Positions 62,601 through 64,000 of a stretch of 64,000 nucleotides of DNA are shown piece by piece; position 1 is the stretch's first letter, and each line of letters opens with the position of its first letter. Origin of the DNA: Loxodes magnus (lineage: Eukaryota; Ciliophora; Karyorelictea; Loxodida; Loxodidae); NCBI GenBank assembly GCA_946699065.1, contig CAMPDV010000248.1:248001-312000 (forward strand). The letters are read 5' to 3'. The translations under genes were made by a program, and so were the position numbers. The notes under the pieces were generated by a model that did not search any database, was not told the origin of the DNA, and saw nothing but the letters and a program-made list of their open reading frames with translations.

Positions 62601-63324
62601 TTATAATATTTAAATTGAGATAACTATCTTTGGGAGGTGTTATCAAGAACTTAGATAATACAAGAGAAGACTATTTTTAAATATTTATGAAGGAAGTTGT
62701 AGATTAATAAAAATTTTAATTTATATATTTTTAGAAATCGAACATATTTTTTTCAAAATAATTATGTATGCAAAATTTAGACTAAGAAAGATTTTAGAAT
62801 TACTTTAAAAAAATTTTAAACATAAAATTGTCAACGTATCTCGTAGTTCTTATTATTTTAAATTTTTCCCTTGCTAACCATATCTTGCCGTCAAAATATT
62901 ATTTAGAAGTTAGATTTTATTCTTTTATACAATCAAATTTATTTTCACTTTACTACTAAAATCTCATTAAAACATTTTAGGCTAATTTACTTTGATATTT
63001 CATAATCAATGTTAATTTAAAACAAAAATTGGTTACTGATGAAGGTAAATTTTTTTTAACTTAACACGATCTTTTCTTAATTTTTAAAATTCATAATAAG
63101 CTTAAGGAAATAAAGTTATAGAGAAAAAGAATAGAATAAGATCAATCATTATATCAATAAAAAATATCAAGTCTAAAAGGGAAATTTATATTTTTTATAA
63201 TTTTTCTATGATTAATCTTTAAAAATCTTAACTAAATTATTTAAAAAAATTAATATATAAACTTTTCAAAAATTGTATAAAAATTATTCTTTAAGTTAAA
63301 TTATTTGCTGATGTTTTACATTAA

Positions 63325-64000
63325 TCAAAATTCTAATTTTTCCCATTTCCCATTGTTTAAATTATATTTAAATAAATTCGTACTTCCGTCAAATTAGAAT
63401 ACCAAATTTTTTTTCTCTTAAGGTTAAGTAAAAACACGAACGCTTCCAGGAAACATTTCTCCATGTCTTGCAAATTTATTATCATATATAAAAGTATCCA
63501 TATTATTACCATTATTATATCAAATTAAACTTTATCTTTGCTGATTTAAATAAATTGCACTCATTTGAGTCTTTACCGGAAGTTATTAGTTTTCAATAAC
63601 TTTTCATTCTTATTTTGTTACATCAAAAATCTAAACTTTATTTGTGTAATTACCATCATTATTTCCTCCAAAGACTTCTATTGCGGAATTTTAAAAACAC
63701 CCTCCGAAAGCTTAAACTCCAATTAATATATAATTTATCTTTATGAATTTCTCAGTTTAAAAATCATATACTTCGCATTCCCTAACACTTTTATTTTTTT
63801 AGTATCCTGATATTATAAAGTTTCTATTATCTATCTAGATTGTTCTATGATAATTTCTACAGTTTATCATTTAAAATTTTTTTATATTTCCATTGTCGTA
63901 TATAGTAAAATCCTTATTTCCATCATTTCCTCCAGATATTATAAAATTCTAATCATTTATTTATTCAATTTATGTCGCATTACTATAAGTTTAAGGAATA
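63325..64000 (-). CDS. K6: kelch-protein C-terminal part, cut by window edge
   Basis: TGA at 63325 aligns with the K2 stop. It covers the kelch half only. By position it is the duplicate of K2, but part of it (the plus-strand word TTACCGGAAGTTATTAGTTT and the following bases) matches K3 instead of K2, another sign of conversion. The N-terminal RING half lies beyond the window. Confidence 0.8.

Larger units (their letters stand above)
55334..64000 (+). repeat. Segmental duplication, copy 2 (flank of array 2)
   Basis: Counterpart of 8637-17802. It lacks the 520 bp at 14706-15225 and carries about 32 extra bases near 55936-55970. It is cut by the window edge. Confidence 0.93.

Noticed and set aside
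1..64000. Tetrahymena-type code (UAR=Gln, UGA only stop).
   Set aside because: UGA falls on invariant Trp positions in several families and in every kelch copy, which that code would require to be shared nonsense mutations.
1..64000. A CRISPR array, because of the regular repeats.
   Set aside because: The repeat unit is about 1.1 kb with no spacer structure, and the genes are eukaryotic.

Overview
The window is extremely AT-rich eukaryotic DNA with no long ORF under the standard code. Read with UAA and UAG as glutamine and UGA as tryptophan, real protein families appear on both strands. UGA also sits at the aligned C-terminal end of the best gene family. Invariant Gln positions are written TAA and invariant Trp positions TGA in unrelated genes: a RING/B-box/kelch family and non-LTR reverse transcriptases. 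This fits a ciliate-type nuclear code in which all three stops are reassigned and UGA is also a context-dependent stop (the karyorelict/Condylostoma type, NCBI tables 27/28). The species cannot be named from sequence alone.

Layout. 1-8636 is a satellite array of a ~1097 bp unit (about 7.9 copies, open at the window edge). 8637 to about 17800 is flank carrying a kelch gene (K1), a decayed unidentified gene, a pair of inverted short GC-richer repeats (S1, S2), a structured-RNA candidate and the start of a second kelch gene (K2). 16840-24570 holds K2 and K3 in a local duplication, separated by an ~830 bp foldback element and a retroelement ORF1 fragment. 25000-34400 is mixed: ORF1 fragments, an isolated GC-rich island, an unidentified ORF and the diverged kelch copy K4. 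34390-45200 is a nest of non-LTR (LINE) retroelements: one near full-length copy A (zinc-knuckle ORF1, AP-type endonuclease, reverse transcriptase, CCHC, acidic tail), two shortened copies B and C, and several ORF1-only copies in both orientations. 45485-55333 is a second array of the same satellite (about 9 copies). 55334-64000 repeats the flank of the first array nearly base for base, with K5, S6, S7 and the start of K6.

The window therefore holds a large direct duplication (satellite plus at least 8.7 kb of flank, about 46.2-46.7 kb apart) around a retroelement-rich centre. The kelch genes and short repeats show mosaic patterns that suggest gene conversion between copies. K1, K2, K3 and K5 start and stop at the same points and look like possible functional genes; most retroelement ORFs carry frameshifts. 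No bacterial genes, CRISPR array, rRNA or confident tRNA was seen.
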